From the NCBI RefSeq assembly GCF_024347515.1, contig NZ_AP025492.1:1922001-1986000 (forward strand): a DNA stretch of 64,000 nucleotides, written 5' to 3'. Source of the stretch: Vibrio gigantis (GTDB taxonomy: Bacteria > Pseudomonadota > Gammaproteobacteria > Enterobacterales > Vibrionaceae). The notes beneath the pieces are model-generated. The model did no database searches, was not told where the DNA came from, and saw only the letters and a list, made by a program, of their open reading frames with translations. This document shows positions 1 to 9,931 of the stretch, piece by piece (within the stretch, counting starts at the first letter, position 1; every line of letters begins with the position of its first letter). The position numbers and the translations under genes were made by a program.

Positions 1-1
1 G

Positions 2-397
2 AAACCTGGAAAGCTCGATGCGGACGAATGGGCAATTATGCAAACCCACGTCACCATTGGCGGCGATATCATTGGAGACAACGACTCTAAGCTGCTGAAA
101 CTCGCTCAAGAAATTGCTCTTTACCACCATGAAAAATGGGATGGCAGTGGCTACCCTCACAAACTTTCAGGCGAAGATATCCCGTTAAGCGCACGTATTG
201 TCGCTATTGCCGACGTATTTGATGCACTCACTAGCGAGCGACCATACAAACAAGCTTGGCCAATCGAAAAAGCGATAGGCCTGATACAAGAAGAAGCTGG
301 CCAGCACTTTGACCCTAACTTGGTGCCGATCTTCATTAGTAAGCTCGACGAGATGCTCACCATCAAAGACTCTTTTACTGATGAACTAGAACACTAA
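2..397 (+). CDS. HD-GYP domain c-di-GMP phosphodiesterase, C-terminal part
   Basis: The frame is open from base 2, so the gene starts left of the window and only the C-terminal 131 residues are seen. It carries the GYP half of the HD-GYP domain with an intact HHExxDGxGYP motif ([11 protein letters not shown]), then the usual [19 protein letters not shown] helix and an FDP tail. HD-GYP proteins hydrolyse cyclic di-GMP, and the visible metal- and ligand-binding residues are canonical, so activity is expected. The part before the window (first HD half and any sensor or receiver domain) cannot be judged. It ends 32 bases before a hybrid histidine kinase on the same strand, which suggests one transcription unit linking phosphorelay and c-di-GMP turnover. 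Confidence 0.9.
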   Translation, partial: KPGKLDADEWAIMQTHVTIGGDIIGDNDSKLLKLAQEIALYHHEKWDGSGYPHKLSGEDIPLSARIVAIADVFDALTSERPYKQAWPIEKAIGLIQEEAGQHFDPNLVPIFISKLDEMLTIKDSFTDELEH

Positions 398-404
398 GTA
401 CGCT

Positions 405-438
405 GGTACTTTATGAACACAGGTACTTTATGAATACT
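405..438 (+). repeat. 17-bp tandem duplication across a start codon
   Basis: GGTACTTTATGAACACA (405-421) is followed directly by GGTACTTTATGAATACT (422-438). Each copy contains an ATG. The first ATG (413) opens a six-codon frame whose TGA (431-433) overlaps the kinase start at 430, so the duplication has created a very short upstream frame out of phase with the real gene. Confidence 0.75.
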
Positions 439-3400
439 GTTTCTAAATTTGCTACTGACTCAAAAATAATCTTAGTCTCTTTTATCGTAGCCACCATAGT
501 GCTCTTTTCGGTGGCAGTTGCTGCGTGGTTTAACCTAAACAATCGTTTTGTTGGTATCGAGGACTACGCCGTAAGTACTCAGCTGCTTACCTCTCTTGAT
601 AAGCTTCGAGTCCACGAACTCTCTTTTAGTAATGAGCGTAAGCCTCAATCAGCACAGCTCTTTAACAAGGAAGCCGAGCTGACGAAACTGCTAGTCGAAA
701 CCTTTGCGACGCATAATAACGATCAACATGCACAACTTTCACTTGAAAGATATCTAGACCAATTCAGGCAATACACTGAGTTAATTGAATTAAGTGACAC
801 AGCTCGCGACCGTATGAACCGAAAGTCACTGGCGGCGACGGATCTTCTCACCGAGATGCAAAGCTCTCACAAAGACACGATCAATACTGTTAGCCAAGAC
901 GTGAAGCAGCTTAGAATATTAAGTGAAGATCAAGCCTATAGAGTAATGAAAATTGGTGGGCTCACAACACTCAGTGCCAAAGTTCAAAACTTAGAAAAGG
1001 AATTTCTGCTGACTGGTTCGCCACAAAAGTATGCGTTAACCAAGATTGAAATCCAGAAGGTATCAGCATTAATTACTCAGCTTAAAAACGAGGTCACAGA
1101 CCCACAAGGCACGGAGTTACTACAAACCGTCCAACAAGCTCAGAACCGTTACTACACCAACTTGGTTCAACTACAAGGCTTGTCGAGGTCAGCGGTGCAA
1201 CTCAAAACATCCATCACTAAACAAATATCTCGCAGTGGCATAGAATTATCACGCGCTTCAACGGATCTTAATGAGCAACAACAACGGTTGTTAACCGATC
1301 TCAACCAACAGATTGGGCATGCTCAAGCTCGCCTTTCATCTCAGCTTTCAATTGGTGAAAACCTGTTGGTGATTCAAACGCTATTGAGTCAATCAGAGCA
1401 GCTTAACCGTGACTTTTCATTGGCTAAACCAGATGACCAATCGGTGATATCAGAACAAGTCTTTACTTTGATCGGTGAAATGCAGTCTGTGTCACTCACA
1501 GCGGCTGACATTCTGACGTTATACGCACCTGAAATGAATATCACCGCATTTGATCAACACGTGGCATTTTACGAAGCTGAGTTTTCTAACCTAGCCAGAT
1601 CTCAGCTACTCAGCCATCAAGTTTTGAAAGAGATGAACGCCAATTTCACTCAACTACACGACTTAGTCTCCGAAGCTTATATAGCAAAAAGTGACAGCGT
1701 AAAAGACTCTTCGAGTGTCTCTTTCCATCTTGCAATTGGTGGCTTGATCTTCTTCTTTATCATTATCTTGATGGGCTTACTCGCCAACAAAGCACATTCG
1801 GCCTTAGAAGCTTTCGCACACAGTCTAGCCGAAGCAAGAGATGAGGCCGATGCCGCAAACCAAGCAAAATCCGACTTCCTCGCTAATATGAGTCACGAAA
1901 TTCGCACACCAATGAACGCCATCATTGGCATGAGTTATCTCGCATTAAAAACTGATTTAACCAAGGCGCAGCGTAACTATATTCACAAAGTGAAGCTCTC
2001 GTCCGATACCCTACTCGGTCTAATCAATGACATTCTCGACTTCTCGAAAATCGAAGCCGGTAAGTTAGATATAGAAAACGTCGATTTTCATCTCGAGAAT
2101 GTACTCGATAACATCACCAACCTGGTCGGTCTACGAGCATCTGAACGAGGGCTCGAACTGCTCATCCAAGTTGATAGAGACGTACCAACTAACCTTATCG
2201 GTGACCCACTCAGATTAGGACAGATACTGATCAACCTCAGCAATAATGCCGTTAAGTTTACAGAGAAAGGCGAAGTGAAAATCTCCATATCAGTTGCTGA
2301 AAGACAAGGGGATGATATCAAACTGAAGCTTGCCGTTTCAGACAGTGGCATTGGTATGACGCAGGAGCAAGCAGACAAGCTGTTCAACAAATTCACTCAA
2401 GCCGATAGCTCTACTACACGAAAATACGGCGGTACAGGCCTAGGCTTGGCGATCAGTAAGGAGCTTAGCCAACTCATGGGTGGGGACATTCAAGTCTCGA
2501 CTGAGCTTGGCAAAGGTTCAACCTTCTCCTTCACCATCTCAACACGCGTGAGCCACTCTATTACGCAAAACCGCATTGTGGTGCCAGCCTCGATTAATCA
2601 CCTAAAAGTGCTAGTAGTCGATGACAACGCGAGTGCACGTTTAATCGTCGGCGACATCTTAGAGTCCCTAAAATTGACGCCAACGCTATGCGCTTCTGTC
2701 GATGAAGCCATTGTAGAACTGCATTCAGCTGACGATAAAAATGAGCCGTTTGACTTGATTATCTCAGATTGGAAAATGCCTAAACGTGATGGGGTTGATC
2801 TACTTGCAGAACTGAACAAAGGCTTGTCGCTATCGACAGCACCTAAAATTATGATGCTAACCGCTTATGGCCGAGAAGAATTAGCCGAAGCCATTACTAT
2901 AAGAGGCTTTGAGGTTCCGAGTATTTTAGACAAGCCTATCACCTCTTCTCACCTCTATGACTCCATCGTGTCTCTTTATGGGCTTGATTCAGATCGCGTC
3001 TCTCGTAGCGAATTGGAGCAACAGAATCAGCTTGCGAATGTTCAACAACTGGCTGGTTCTAACATCTTGTTGGTTGAAGACAACGAAATAAACCAAGAGC
3101 TCGCGACAGAGCTATTAGAAGGCCAACAGATCCAAGTGACGGTCGCAGAGAATGGTCAGCAAGCCATCGAACTTTACCAAAAAGCAATCGCTGATGACGC
3201 CCCTTTCGATGGCATTTTAATGGACTGCCAAATGCCAATTATGGATGGTTATGAAGCAACACAGTACATTCGTAACGAGATAAAAGACACTAAAACGCCT
3301 ATTATCGCCATGACCGCGAACGTGATGGAACGAGATAAAGAGAAAGCGCTGAGTTGTGGTATGAGCGACATCATCGCCAAACCGATCGATGTCGGATCAA

Positions 3401-4086
3401 TGTTCGCCACATTAGCCAACTGGATTTCACCGGCTAATCCCGTGCAGTTCACAACACCTACTCTACCAGCCGATACTAAGTCACAAGATACCGTTGTAAC
3501 GCTACCTATCATTGATGGTTTAGATACTGACATAGGATTGCTACGAGCCAGCAATAACCACCAACTGTATTGGAAGTTATTGAATCGCTTTGTTGAAGCC
3601 TATCCAGACAAAGAAGCTTTAAACACTGAACTCACGAGCAGTGCCCAAGCTCGCTATTTACACACTCTAAAAGGCGTTGCGGGTAACCTAGGCGCGACTG
3701 AGTTGCACGCGCTATGTGAGAAGCTTGAGTCGAAACCTGCAGACTCGGAACTCATGGAACAAGTGATCACAACAACTGTCGAGTTAAGCCAAGCGCTGGT
3801 ACAGTCATTCGATAAGTCAAACCCACCTGCTGATGAAAAAACTGACCAATCACGGAATATCGATTCCGCATCTGGGCAGACAAACATCGCGCTGTATAAA
3901 GCACTACTCGAAGCCATCGCCAATGACGACACTGAAGCACTGACCATAGTTCTGAACATTGAGAGTAGCACTGAGATTGGATTATCAGCCTCAGAGTTCA
4001 AGAAATTAGAAAACTCGTTAGAGGAATTTGACTTTGATACGGCTTCTGAAGTGTTAAGAGGCTCTTCCTTAGCCACTGAAACTTAA
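430..4086 (+). CDS. BarA-type hybrid sensor histidine kinase with two receivers and HPt
   Basis: 1218 residues. A membrane segment lies near residues 13-34 and a second near 431-455, enclosing a large, mostly helical periplasmic sensor of about 400 residues. The cytoplasmic part has a HisKA domain with phospho-acceptor His489 in MSHEIRTP, an HATPase domain with [12 protein letters not shown], a first receiver (about 725-850, acidic pair 731-732, phospho-acceptor Asp780), a second receiver (about 878-1000, Asp932 in [10 protein letters not shown]) and a C-terminal HPt with His1078 in [11 protein letters not shown]. This is a complete His-Asp-His phosphorelay in one chain. No partner regulator is adjacent; the upstream HD-GYP gene, 32 bases away, is the likely output if its missing part carries a receiver (inference). 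The start at 430 has AGG at 421-423. The signal sensed is unknown. Confidence 0.93.
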   Translation: MNTVSKFATDSKIILVSFIVATIVLFSVAVAAWFNLNNRFVGIEDYAVSTQLLTSLDKLRVHELSFSNERKPQSAQLFNKEAELTKLLVETFATHNNDQHAQLSLERYLDQFRQYTELIELSDTARDRMNRKSLAATDLLTEMQSSHKDTINTVSQDVKQLRILSEDQAYRVMKIGGLTTLSAKVQNLEKEFLLTGSPQKYALTKIEIQKVSALITQLKNEVTDPQGTELLQTVQQAQNRYYTNLVQLQGLSRSAVQLKTSITKQISRSGIELSRASTDLNEQQQRLLTDLNQQIGHAQARLSSQLSIGENLLVIQTLLSQSEQLNRDFSLAKPDDQSVISEQVFTLIGEMQSVSLTAADILTLYAPEMNITAFDQHVAFYEAEFSNLARSQLLSHQVLKEMNANFTQLHDLVSEAYIAKSDSVKDSSSVSFHLAIGGLIFFFIIILMGLLANKAHSALEAFAHSLAEARDEADAANQAKSDFLANMSHEIRTPMNAIIGMSYLALKTDLTKAQRNYIHKVKLSSDTLLGLINDILDFSKIEAGKLDIENVDFHLENVLDNITNLVGLRASERGLELLIQVDRDVPTNLIGDPLRLGQILINLSNNAVKFTEKGEVKISISVAERQGDDIKLKLAVSDSGIGMTQEQADKLFNKFTQADSSTTRKYGGTGLGLAISKELSQLMGGDIQVSTELGKGSTFSFTISTRVSHSITQNRIVVPASINHLKVLVVDDNASARLIVGDILESLKLTPTLCASVDEAIVELHSADDKNEPFDLIISDWKMPKRDGVDLLAELNKGLSLSTAPKIMMLTAYGREELAEAITIRGFEVPSILDKPITSSHLYDSIVSLYGLDSDRVSRSELEQQNQLANVQQLAGSNILLVEDNEINQELATELLEGQQIQVTVAENGQQAIELYQKAIADDAPFDGILMDCQMPIMDGYEATQYIRNEIKDTKTPIIAMTANVMERDKEKALSCGMSDIIAKPIDVGSMFATLANWISPANPVQFTTPTLPADTKSQDTVVTLPIIDGLDTDIGLLRASNNHQLYWKLLNRFVEAYPDKEALNTELTSSAQARYLHTLKGVAGNLGATELHALCEKLESKPADSELMEQVITTTVELSQALVQSFDKSNPPADEKTDQSRNIDSASGQTNIALYKALLEAIANDDTEALTIVLNIESSTEIGLSASEFKKLENSLEEFDFDTASEVLRGSSLATET

Positions 4087-4115
4087 AGATATTCATCAAC
4101 GATGAATCAATAGGT

Positions 4116-4145
4116 AAAGAGAGCTCAGTTAGCTCTCTTTTTTTA
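4116..4145 (+). terminator. Rho-independent terminator of the hybrid kinase
   Basis: Perfect 10-bp stem AAAGAGAGCT / AGCTCTCTTT with a 5-base loop, followed by a T run. It lies 30 bases after the kinase stop codon. Confidence 0.9.
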
Positions 4146-4380
4146 TTCCTAGATTACCGATATCGCGACATCTCAAAGCTTTCATCCTCCGTGAACTTTA
4201 TGAACTTTATTCACCCAATGTTCTTTATTCTCAATATCGCCGCATTGAAGACATTTTATTAACACACCGTTAACTTTAACTTCATCTGCTGAGCAACACC
4301 CAAAAGTGATGTTTAGCAGCTAGATATAAAACATAAGTTTCTCTCCATTGAAGAGATCCCCTACATAAGGAACGTGAACC

Positions 4381-5352
4381 ATGTTCAAGGCACTGAAACC
4401 TACTCTTGCGGCTTCTATTATCGCAGCAACCTTTTCTTTCAACACTTTTGCTGCAGACGTAGAAAAAATCCACTTCCTAATCCCTGGCGGCGCTGGTGGC
4501 GGTTGGGATATGACAGCACGTGGTACTGGTGATGTACTGGTGAAATCAGACATCGTAGAAAATGTCTCTTTCCAAAACCTATCTGGTGGCGGCGGCGGTA
4601 AAGCTATTGCTCACCTAATTGAAACGGCACAACGTCAAGAAGACACATTGATGGTGAATTCTACCCCTATCGTTGTTCGCTCGCTAACGGGTATCTTCCC
4701 TCAATCTTTCCGCGACCTAACACCGGTTGCTGCAACGATTGCTGACTATGGTGCGATCGTTGCGTCTGCGGATTCTAAATACAACACTTGGGAAGACGTG
4801 GTAAAAGAATTCGAAAGTAACCCTCGTAAGGTAAAAATCGCTGGTGGCTCTGCGCGAGGCAGTATGGATCACCTAGTAGTTGCAGCGGCATTTAAAGGCG
4901 AAGGCTTTGATGCTAAGAAAGTTCGTTATATTGCCTACGATGCAGGTGGTAAAGCGATGGCAGCACTGCTTTCTGGTGAGACACAACTCCTATCAACCGG
5001 TCTTGGTGAAGTTCTAGAGATGTCTAAATCTGGACAAGTAAAAGTACTGGCAGTAACGGCGCCAAAACGTCTTGAAGCAGCACCAGATATCCCAACACTG
5101 ACTGAGTACGGCAATGAAACTGTATTTGCGAACTGGCGTGGCTTCTTCGCGGCTCCAAACACTAGCCAAGCGAAAATCGATGAGTGGAACGAAGCGTTAG
5201 GCAAAATGTACAAAACCGATGAGTGGCAAGTGGTTCGTGACCGTAATGGTTGGATCGATAACTACAAAGCCGACAAAGACTTCTACGCCTTCTTAGAAGA
5301 TCAAGAAAAACAGATGGGCGACCTAATGCGTGAGCTAGGGTTCTTGAAGTAA
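4381..5352 (+). CDS. tctC: Tripartite tricarboxylate transporter substrate-binding protein TctC
   Basis: 323 residues with a Sec signal peptide (about 24 residues, ending NTFA). The mature protein starts with the TctC/Bug-family pattern: a glycine-rich loop IPGGAGGGWDMTAR, then two lobes, as in periplasmic binding proteins for citrate and other carboxylates. It delivers substrate to the TctB-TctA membrane complex encoded just downstream. AAGGA at about 4366 serves as ribosome binding site. The 243-base gap to tctB holds a small hairpin that could lower downstream expression, a common arrangement where the binding protein is made in excess. The substrate cannot be read from sequence; citrate-like carboxylates are the family default. 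Confidence 0.92.
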   Translation: MFKALKPTLAASIIAATFSFNTFAADVEKIHFLIPGGAGGGWDMTARGTGDVLVKSDIVENVSFQNLSGGGGGKAIAHLIETAQRQEDTLMVNSTPIVVRSLTGIFPQSFRDLTPVAATIADYGAIVASADSKYNTWEDVVKEFESNPRKVKIAGGSARGSMDHLVVAAAFKGEGFDAKKVRYIAYDAGGKAMAALLSGETQLLSTGLGEVLEMSKSGQVKVLAVTAPKRLEAAPDIPTLTEYGNETVFANWRGFFAAPNTSQAKIDEWNEALGKMYKTDEWQVVRDRNGWIDNYKADKDFYAFLEDQEKQMGDLMRELGFLK

Positions 5353-5363
5353 CCAATAACGAT

Positions 5364-5383
5364 AGAGGGTCATAGTGCCCTCT
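5364..5383 (+). terminator. Small hairpin between tctC and tctB
   Basis: AGAGGG and CCCTCT pair around an 8-base loop just after tctC, with no clean T tract. It may be a partial terminator or an mRNA-stabilising end for tctC. Confidence 0.4.
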
Positions 5384-5595
5384 TACTCTTTCCTTGTTTC
5401 GCCGTACATGAGTTAACTAAAACTCCTTTGTTTATTCGTAGCATGTTGCTAAAGCTTGTTGATTCGTTGTAGATGCAAGCGGCTTACCCAAGCCATGTAA
5501 TTCGCTCACCTTTGGTTAGTGATCCCAGACATTCTTCATTAACTCGCTCGTGTACGGCTTTTTTACTTTTTATACCACCCCAAATGGAGTTGGAT

Positions 5596-6096
5596 ATGTC
5601 GGACTTACCAACCAAATTTCTGAGTAAGGAATCTTTGCTTTCGAAGGATCGCATCGGAGCCATGATCTTTATGCTGGCGTGCTTGTGCTATGGCTACCAA
5701 ACCACGCTGATTCCTTTGTTTCCCGGTGACGAGTACGAACCCTTCACAGCAAGAACGTTACCTACACTGTTGACGTTTATTGGCATCGGCCTTTCATTGA
5801 TCCTACTAATAACAGGACAACCGGATAAGAAAGTCACATGCGACACAACACCGTTGAACTGGAAACTGCTCATCGGTTTCTTGGTGTTAATGGCATTGTA
5901 CGGTGTTGGACTGACTTATCTTGGCTTTGTTTTAGCAACCAGCTTCTTTTTACTTGCGGGCTTTTACCTATTGGGCGAGCGTCGTAAGGCTGTTTTATTT
6001 GGCGCGTCATTTCCTTTCGTTATCGCGTTCTTTCTTCTATTAACTCAAGGCTTAGATATCTACCTAGAGCCTGGTTTAATCTTCACTCTTTGGTAG
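5596..6096 (+). CDS. tctB: Tripartite tricarboxylate transporter small membrane subunit TctB
   Basis: 166 residues from the ATG at 5596, chosen because GGAG sits at 5586-5589, six bases upstream; the frame is open back to 5473, but that extension has no membrane character and would be unusually long for the family. Four hydrophobic segments are visible, starting with IGAMIFMLACLCYGYQTTLI and later FLVLMALYGVGLTYLGFVLA, matching the four-helix TctB layout. TctB partners the large TctA channel for sodium-coupled carboxylate uptake from TctC. The stop is 10 bases from the tctA start, so the two are co-translated or nearly so. Confidence 0.88.
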   Translation: MSDLPTKFLSKESLLSKDRIGAMIFMLACLCYGYQTTLIPLFPGDEYEPFTARTLPTLLTFIGIGLSLILLITGQPDKKVTCDTTPLNWKLLIGFLVLMALYGVGLTYLGFVLATSFFLLAGFYLLGERRKAVLFGASFPFVIAFFLLLTQGLDIYLEPGLIFTLW

Positions 6097-6106
6097 GGAC
6101 AACATT

Positions 6107-7627
6107 ATGTTAGACGGAATTTTACAAGGACTTTCGACCGCTGTGATGCCAATGAACATCATGATGGTAATTGTGGGCTGTTTCGTTGGCACCTTCATCG
6201 GGATGCTACCGGGACTCGGGCCAATTTCAGCGATCGCGTTGATGATCCCTATTACATACGGCCTAGACCCTTCTTCTGGCCTAATCTTGATGGCTGGTGT
6301 CTACTATGGCGCTGTATTTGGTGGTTCTACATCATCAATCTTAATCAATGCTCCAGGTTGTTCTTCAACGGTAGTAACCGCGTTTGATGGCTACCCGATG
6401 GCTCAAAAAGGTCAAGCAGGTAAAGCGCTGGCACTCGCAGCTTACTCTTCTTTCACAGGCGGTACGCTTTCAGCAATAATGCTTTTGATTGCAGCTCCAG
6501 CTCTAGCAAGCGTGTCATTGAGCTTCCAATCTTCAGACTACTTTGCATTGATGCTATTAGGTTTATCTGCTGTAGCTGCGTTTGCAGGCCCAGGTCAGGT
6601 GATCAAAGCTTGGATGATGACCATTCTCGGTTTGATGCTATCAACCGTAGGTATCGACAAAGGGGTTGGCGTTGAACGTTTCACTTTTGGCCTAACGGAT
6701 CTTATGGATGGCTTCAGCTTCCTATTATTAGCGATGGCAACTTTTGCGCTAGGTGAAACCTTGATGGGTATTCTTAAGCCAGAGCAAGACACCAGCGCAG
6801 AAGAAAGCAAAAAGATGTCAGACATCGGCAGCATGAAGGTCACCAAAGAAGAGTTCAAAGAAGTTGCGCCTGTTTCGATTCGCTCCTCTATTCTAGGTTT
6901 TTTTACCGGTGTATTACCGGGCGCAGGTGCCACTATTGCGGCATTCCTAAGTTACGGTATGGAGCGTAGCCTAGCGCCAAAAGACAAGCAGAAAGAGTTC
7001 GGTAAAGGTAGCATTCGTGGTCTTGTTGCTCCTGAATCAGCAAACAACGCGGCTTCAAGTGGCTCATTCGTTCCGCTACTAACGCTTGGTATTCCGGGCT
7101 CTGGTACAACCGCGATTATGCTTGGTGCGTTAATTGCCTACGGTATTCAGCCTGGCCCGCGTTTGTTCGTTGAACATCCAGATGTATTTTGGTCTGTAAT
7201 CATCTCTATGTACTTTGGCAACATCGTACTGGTTATTTTGAATCTGCCTTTAATCCCTTACATCTCTAAACTGCTAGCAGTACCAAGAACAGTGCTACTA
7301 CCAATGATTATCTTCTTCTCAATCACAGGCGTGTACTTGGTGTCATTTAACACGATGGACGTATTTGTGATGCTACTGGTTGCAATGGCAGCGATAGCGC
7401 TAAGACTGGCCAATTTCCCACTCGCGCCACTACTGTTAGGCTTCATATTGGGAGGTTTGATGGAAGAAAACTTGAGACGTGCATTGATGATCAGCGATGG
7501 TGAACTGAACTTCTTATGGGAACGCCCAATAACCATGACGTTCACTATTCTAGCGGTGTTGGTACTGTCTAGCCCAATTCTAGTGAAACTGTTTAAGAGC
7601 TTTAGAGCGAAACCGGTCGAAGTATAA
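6107..7627 (+). CDS. tctA: Tripartite tricarboxylate transporter large membrane subunit TctA
   Basis: 506 residues, the usual TctA length, with about 12 membrane segments. The two family signature loops are present: [17 protein letters not shown] near residue 33 and [17 protein letters not shown] near 267, plus [19 protein letters not shown] in the second half, showing the internal repeat of the fold. TctA forms the transport channel with TctB and receives carboxylate from TctC. It is last in the tctC-tctB-tctA operon and is closed by a strong terminator. No TctD/TctE regulator lies beside it. Confidence 0.94.
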   Translation: MLDGILQGLSTAVMPMNIMMVIVGCFVGTFIGMLPGLGPISAIALMIPITYGLDPSSGLILMAGVYYGAVFGGSTSSILINAPGCSSTVVTAFDGYPMAQKGQAGKALALAAYSSFTGGTLSAIMLLIAAPALASVSLSFQSSDYFALMLLGLSAVAAFAGPGQVIKAWMMTILGLMLSTVGIDKGVGVERFTFGLTDLMDGFSFLLLAMATFALGETLMGILKPEQDTSAEESKKMSDIGSMKVTKEEFKEVAPVSIRSSILGFFTGVLPGAGATIAAFLSYGMERSLAPKDKQKEFGKGSIRGLVAPESANNAASSGSFVPLLTLGIPGSGTTAIMLGALIAYGIQPGPRLFVEHPDVFWSVIISMYFGNIVLVILNLPLIPYISKLLAVPRTVLLPMIIFFSITGVYLVSFNTMDVFVMLLVAMAAIALRLANFPLAPLLLGFILGGLMEENLRRALMISDGELNFLWERPITMTFTILAVLVLSSPILVKLFKSFRAKPVEV

Positions 7628-7656
7628 AGCTCGACTAAAACAACTAAACCTCAACG

Positions 7657-7680
7657 AAAGGAGCCATTGGCTCCTTTTTT
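7657..7680 (+). terminator. Terminator of the tct operon
   Basis: Nine-base stem AAAGGAGCC / GGCTCCTTT with a 3-base loop, followed by T6, 30 bases after tctA. Confidence 0.92.
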
Positions 7681-7819
7681 AATTTAGCAGCACAATTCGA
7701 GCCAACGGTTAAAGATGGTAGCAAACTCACAAACCTATCTTTACAACACACATAGCGCTGATATTCATAACAAATTCAAGTAAGGTAACCAGTTAGTTTA
7801 CATATTGGATTCTAAAACT

Positions 7820-8578
7820 ATGGATTGGTTGATTCTATTCTTATCAGGTGTGATTGGCGGTGTGCTTAACTCCATTGCGGGTGGCGGCAGCTTCATCACC
7901 TTCCCTGCTCTATTATTTGCAGGAGTTCCACCCATCGCAGCCAACGCGACCAATACCTTTGCTTCATGCGCTGGATATATTAGCGGAGCCTACGCTCTGC
8001 GCCACGAAATTCAATCTGGTACTAAGCAGCTAAAACTGACCATTGCTTTATGTGTAATTGGTGGAGGCATAGGTGCTTTCTTACTGCTCCACACACCTGA
8101 AGCTCTGTTCACTCAATCCGTTCCTTGGCTACTACTGTTTGCTGCTCTGCTATTCACGTTTGGTGGCACACTCAATAAATGGCTGAAACAAGCAACAGCA
8201 AAACATAAACACGCCACCAGCGCAGGCGCATTCTTTTCCGCTTTATTGCTTTTGATTGTTTGTATCTACGGTGGGTATTTTAATGCAGGTTTAGGGATTG
8301 TGACATTGAGCTACTTGGCGCTGGCTGGTTACACCAACATCAACGTGATGAATGGCATCAAACTGCTCGTGTCCGCGTGTGCCTCGCTCGCTGCGATCGT
8401 GTTTTTTATCATCAATGGCTCGATTGATTGGCCGTCTGGCATGGCCGTATTATTGGGTACATTGGTTGGTGGTTATTATTCAGCAAAAATCTCTCGCCGC
8501 ATCCCTCAACAATATGTCCGTACCACAGTGATCATCGCTAGCTTTTTGATCACCGCTTACTTTTTTTATACCAACTAG
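7820..8578 (+). CDS. TSUP family (TauE/SafE) membrane transporter
   Basis: 252 residues from the ATG at 7820; an in-frame TTG at 7805 would add five residues and neither start has a convincing ribosome binding site. The protein is almost wholly membrane-embedded (about 8 helices). The first TSUP half-motif GGVLNSIAGGGSFITFPALL lies near residue 15 and its internal counterpart GGYFNAGLGIVTLSYLAL near 150. TSUP proteins export sulfite, sulfoacetate or related anions; the substrate here is not evident. It stands alone between the tct terminator and a small membrane protein gene. Confidence 0.85.
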   Translation: MDWLILFLSGVIGGVLNSIAGGGSFITFPALLFAGVPPIAANATNTFASCAGYISGAYALRHEIQSGTKQLKLTIALCVIGGGIGAFLLLHTPEALFTQSVPWLLLFAALLFTFGGTLNKWLKQATAKHKHATSAGAFFSALLLLIVCIYGGYFNAGLGIVTLSYLALAGYTNINVMNGIKLLVSACASLAAIVFFIINGSIDWPSGMAVLLGTLVGGYYSAKISRRIPQQYVRTTVIIASFLITAYFFYTN

Positions 8579-8850
8579 GCTCTGTGCTATGTAGGTACTA
8601 TACAAACTAAGTTCTATGCTAACTAGAAATTCTGAGCTCCAAGACTAGCAGCGCGAAGACCGACCGAAAATATTTGCCTTTTCGATACCTATCTCGCTAT
8701 TTTATTGCTTATAAAATAGGCAAAACCAAATATGTGAGACGAGTCCTTCAATTAGCAAATTTGATAATAATTTATACTATTTTTTAGCCTTTCTTTTGAA
8801 CAAAGTGGGATAATTCTCCTGTCGAAAATGAGACTTCATTAGGAGGCGTT

Positions 8851-9042
8851 ATGAACACTAAACTCGGTCATGTCATGTCATCAAGTCGACTCATTTGCTT
8901 TGTCGCTTTTCTTGCCGCCACATTCGCGTGGATTCTCAAAATGCCCGCTCTGTTTTCTGTGTCAGCGCTATTCTTACTGATCAGCGCCATTGTCTATGTC
9001 GTTGACCTTTGGAAGAATCAAAGAAAGAACCGCGAAGCTTAA
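8851..9042 (+). CDS. Small two-helix membrane protein
   Basis: 63 residues. A perfect AGGAGG lies seven bases before the ATG, and a terminator follows the stop, so this is well supported as a gene despite its size. Two hydrophobic segments (about 14-31 and 33-51) are followed by a basic tail WKNQRKNREA, suggesting an inner-membrane hairpin with both ends in the cytoplasm. I do not recognise a family. Confidence 0.75.
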   Translation: MNTKLGHVMSSSRLICFVAFLAATFAWILKMPALFSVSALFLLISAIVYVVDLWKNQRKNREA

Positions 9043-9070
9043 GGCAAACGACTAAAGCGACACGCATTAA

Positions 9071-9096
9071 AAAAGGAGCGCTTAGGCTCCTTTTGT
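9071..9096. terminator. Bidirectional terminator
   Basis: AAAAGGAGC / GGCTCCTTTT hairpin with T runs on both strands, between the convergent small membrane protein gene and the VF530-type gene. Confidence 0.85.
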
Positions 9097-9132
9097 ATTT
9101 TATGCTTATCGCTTTAGTTGATTAGACTATTT

Positions 9133-9218
9133 CGACGGCTTTTCTAACGACGCTTTTCTATTAACGACGTCCTTTACTAGCGACGCACTTTACTAGCGAC
9201 GCCTTTCTATTAACGACG
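9133..9218. repeat. Degenerate 16-bp tandem repeat at the end of the VF530-type gene
   Basis: Five adjoining units of 15-17 bases, each starting CGACG and ending TCTAA, TATTAA or TACTAG, begin at 9133, 9148, 9165, 9181 and 9197, followed by the start of a sixth at 9214. Read on the minus strand each unit repeats the last Arg codons and a stop (CGTCG then TTAA or CTAG), so the 3' end of the gene has been amplified downstream of its own stop codon. Confidence 0.75.
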
Positions 9219-9623
9219 GAAATTACGACCGTTGCCGCCACGACGCTCTTTAAATGCAGATGCAGCTTTAGCTTGTGAAGCGTGGATAGACTCTACCGTC
9301 AATTCCATAGGTTCACGAGGCTCTAATCCGTGACGGAATGTACGTGAACGCGGAGGCATCTGGTATTCGATGTCCGACGCTTTAGGCATACGCTTAAAAC
9401 GGTAAAGGTAGAAGTTTTCAACCTTTTCACGAGCCCACTCTGTTTTTTTCAAATATTTAACGGCACTTGCAACGGTTGGCTTTGTGTTAAAGCAGTTCAT
9501 ACGCATTGCTGCGTCCAAAATTTCCCAACCATAATGATCCACTAATTCAGTGATCATCGTTTCTAGCTTCAAGCCGTGCAGCGGGTTATTTTGCTGCAGT
9601 TCAATTCTTTCTTCTTCAGTCAT
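9210..9623 (-). CDS. VF530 family (DUF2132) DNA-binding protein
   Basis: 137 residues. The N-terminal 75 residues match the VF530 family pattern: NPLHGLKLETMITELVDHYG then INCF-type MNCFNTKPTVASAVKYLKKT and WAREKVENFYLY. The structure of the Vibrio fischeri founder is a small helical fold thought to bind DNA; its role is unknown. The C-terminal half, about 60 residues, is arginine- and glycine-rich (ERRGGNGRNFRR), disordered-looking and basic, as expected for a nucleic-acid tail. Its 3' end is the source of a short tandem repeat. It is single and convergent with the small membrane protein gene. Confidence 0.85.
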   Translation of the reverse strand: MTEEERIELQQNNPLHGLKLETMITELVDHYGWEILDAAMRMNCFNTKPTVASAVKYLKKTEWAREKVENFYLYRFKRMPKASDIEYQMPPRSRTFRHGLEPREPMELTVESIHASQAKAASAFKERRGGNGRNFRR

Positions 9624-9862
9624 CTCTTTACCTTTTCACAACCTAAACCGAGTTGGGCTCTGAATTCTACTTGGCACGCCATCATCAATAATGCCTACCA
9701 ATGTATTTCTATGGGACTGTCCGTTTCCCCTATCACTTCCTTTATGATGGCATAAAGCGAACCAGTATCCTAACTATCTACTCTTTATATTTTAGTAAGT
9801 AGACTTAAATGACTCAATTTCCACCAGTCATTCACTTATTTCACGATAGGGGCCGCTAAAAT

Positions 9863-9897
9863 ACAAAAAAGAGAGAGCTTCAATTGCCCTCTCTTTA
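9863..9897 (-). terminator. Terminator of the RND efflux operon
   Basis: AAAGAGAG / CTCTCTTT stem with a T6 run on the minus strand, about 35 bases after the RND stop. The rest of 9624-9862 holds the VF530 gene promoter region, where I see nothing further. Confidence 0.85.
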
Positions 9898-9931
9898 ATG
9901 ATTTATCGTTTAATGTCGCTTAATTCACAAC

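Noticed and set aside
5473..5595. 41-residue N-terminal extension of TctB
   Set aside because: A better ribosome binding site and family length support the start at 5596.
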